Shown one piece after another: positions 63,031-64,000 of a DNA stretch of 64,000 nucleotides. The stretch is from Planctomycetaceae bacterium (lineage in GTDB: Bacteria; Planctomycetota; Planctomycetia; Pirellulales; Lacipirellulaceae). The notes beneath the pieces were generated by a model that was not told where the DNA came from, did no database searches, and saw only the letters and a program-made list of their open reading frames with translations. The stretch spans positions 62,001 through 126,000 of the forward strand of contig PABB01000069.1 in NCBI GenBank assembly GCA_002702655.1. Direction: 5' to 3'. Each line of letters opens with the position of its first letter. Within the stretch, counting starts at the first letter, position 1. The position numbers and the translations under genes were made by a program.

Positions 63031-63127
63031 GTGAGCAGTGACCGGTTACCAGTTACCTGTGACCGGTTTGCGGTGAATGAATGCAAACCACTTGCCACCC
63101 GTCACTGGTAACCGGTAACTGATCACC
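63031..63127. repeat. GGTAACC-type reiterated palindromes, family G copy 2
   Basis: Words GTGACCGGTTACCAG, CACTGGTAACCGG and GGTAACTGATCACC form an inverted arrangement (63035-63066 against 63101-63127) like copy 1. It lies 30 bases upstream of the RF-like gene start, so it may occupy its promoter, and 45 bases past the ATP-grasp gene stop. Confidence 0.8.
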
Positions 63128-63172
63128 TCGCACTCGCACGGCCAGAACGGCCACGCGACGGTTCGCGGGTAA

Positions 63173-64000
63173 TCACGATTCCGCCGCGGCGCCGGGCGGG
63201 TGCAGCACGATCTGGCCGAACCGATCGCACAGTTTTTCCACGATCTTCCAGCGCTCTTCGTGCGGCAGATTCTCCGCGACCCGCTGTTCGACGAACTTCA
63301 GCCGCGGGACCAGCCCCTCGCGATGGGCCAGTTGAATGGCCAGCCCGGGGCGGGCGTTGGCTTCCAACACGACCGGGCCGGCGGCCACGTCGATGACAAA
63401 GTCGATCCCCACGTAGCCCATTTCCAAGGCGTCGGCCAGCCGCATCGCGGCGGTCAGCAGCCGTCGCCACTCGGGGATTTCGATACCCTTGATCGGCACG
63501 CCCGTGTCGGGGTGCTTCTGCACGGTGCGGTCCTGACAGACTCCGCCAAACGTGCGGCCGTGCATCAGATCAACCGCCGCGGCCACGGCGCCCTGGTGCA
63601 AATTGGCTTTGCCGCCGGACATTTCCGTGGGCAGCCGCGTCATGGCCATCACGGGCACGCCGCGATAGGCGATCACCCGCACGTCGGGCGTGCCGCCGAC
63701 CACAATGTCGGACAGGGCAGGGTGGTTGACGATCCGCTGCTCGACGATCACCTCGTCGGTCTGCCCGCCCAGCGAATACAGACCCGACAGGGTCGTCGAC
63801 AGATGATACCGCAGGTCGCCGCTCGTGATCTCTCGCCCCCCGGGCGTGAAGAACGAGTTGCCCTCGCGGCTGCTGATGACGATGATCCCTCGACCGCCCG
63901 CGCCGCTGGCCGGCTTGCAGACGAAGTCCGTCCGGTCGCCCAGCGTCTGCATGAAGCGCGTCACGTCCGACTGCTTGTCGAGCACGAAGTACGTGTCGGG
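63173..64000 (-). CDS. ATP-grasp ligase, RimK-related (partial at the window edge)
   Basis: The last 275 residues of an ATP-grasp protein; its start lies beyond 64000 on this strand. Visible parts: DFVCKPASGAGGRGIIVISS (nucleotide-binding loop), VEQRIVNHPALSDIVVGGTP, DVRVIAYRGVPVMAMTRLPT and MGYVGIDFVIDVAAGPVVLEANARP (metal-binding Asp and Asn). Together with the helical tail these match the alpha-L-glutamate-ligase-related family, often beside a transglutaminase-like membrane gene. The substrate is unknown. Upstream codons read PDTYFV, so the true start is outside. Confidence 0.88.
   Translation of the reverse strand, partial: PDTYFVLDKQSDVTRFMQTLGDRTDFVCKPASGAGGRGIIVISSREGNSFFTPGGREITSGDLRYHLSTTLSGLYSLGGQTDEVIVEQRIVNHPALSDIVVGGTPDVRVIAYRGVPVMAMTRLPTEMSGGKANLHQGAVAAAVDLMHGRTFGGVCQDRTVQKHPDTGVPIKGIEIPEWRRLLTAAMRLADALEMGYVGIDFVIDVAAGPVVLEANARPGLAIQLAHREGLVPRLKFVEQRVAENLPHEERWKIVEKLCDRFGQIVLHPPGAAAES

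Noticed and set aside
58131-63127. CRISPR-like arrays in the repeat-rich gaps
   Set aside because: The repeated words are palindromes in inverted order without regular unique spacers of 30-40 bases, and no cas gene is present.
1-64000. Toxin-antitoxin, restriction-modification, BREX-like or retron defence systems
   Set aside because: The only nuclease-like genes are the stand-alone HNH protein and the secreted EEP protein; no methylase, antitoxin, reverse transcriptase or other partner gene lies next to them.

Overview
The window looks like chromosomal DNA of a high-G+C planctomycete, probably a Pirellulales-type lineage. This is inferred from gene content, not from a marker gene. The pointers are a DUF1559 pseudopilin paired with a small lipoprotein, three secreted proteins with PEP-CTERM (exosortase) tails of which two carry dockerin-like Asp-rich repeats, an SHD1-domain protein, a PQQ-repeat protein, a sulfatase, an LRR protein with a planctomycete-style N-terminus, and several small lineage-specific proteins. 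I see no rRNA, tRNA, CRISPR array, insertion sequence or phage genes.

Layout. 1-14145: a PEP-CTERM protein, then an amino-sugar locus. It holds NagA on the plus strand, and on the minus strand a GntR/FCD regulator, two sodium:solute symporters, two GH20 hexosaminidase-type enzymes, a secreted barrel protein with a PEP-CTERM tail, a lipoprotein and a DUF1559 pseudopilin. All but NagA could be read leftward from one promoter near 14.3 kb, where a TGTATACA palindrome also found upstream of nagA may be an operator. 14519-19868: a MacAB-TolC-like efflux system split into two convergent gene pairs. 19869-24156: a sparser stretch that looks lower in G+C, with a predicted outer-membrane barrel and a choloylglycine-hydrolase-family amidase. 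24157-29989: PEP carboxylase, an SDR, an acetyltransferase, a sigma factor and a 7Fe ferredoxin. 30336-32486: a TadE/vWA-TadG/TadE operon. 32596-39267: HNH nuclease, porphyrinogen oxidase and several planctomycete-type uncharacterised proteins. 39456-46385: PQQ protein, PurE, YceI, MnmA and a release factor 2 gene with an intact programmed +1 frameshift site. 46462-55671: a zinc-finger-like membrane protein, Crp/Fnr regulator, dihydroorotase, phosphodiesterase, CorA, sulfatase, EEP hydrolase. 55900-60369: L-rhamnose isomerase followed by LutABC, a plausible rhamnose-to-lactate-to-pyruvate module. 60664-64000: LRR protein, HAD phosphatase, release-factor-like protein and an ATP-grasp ligase cut by the window edge.

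The least expected signal is between the genes. At least seven families of short double-hairpin repeats occupy the gaps. One family (about 75 bp, four copies) has inverted arms that are perfect over 25 bp in one copy. Another has a GTAG head, conserved hairpin loops and stems that covary between copies, and in two genes the TAG of the GTAG head is the stop codon. These resemble REP/BIME elements mobilised by RAYT (TnpA-REP) transposases. No such transposase is in the window.
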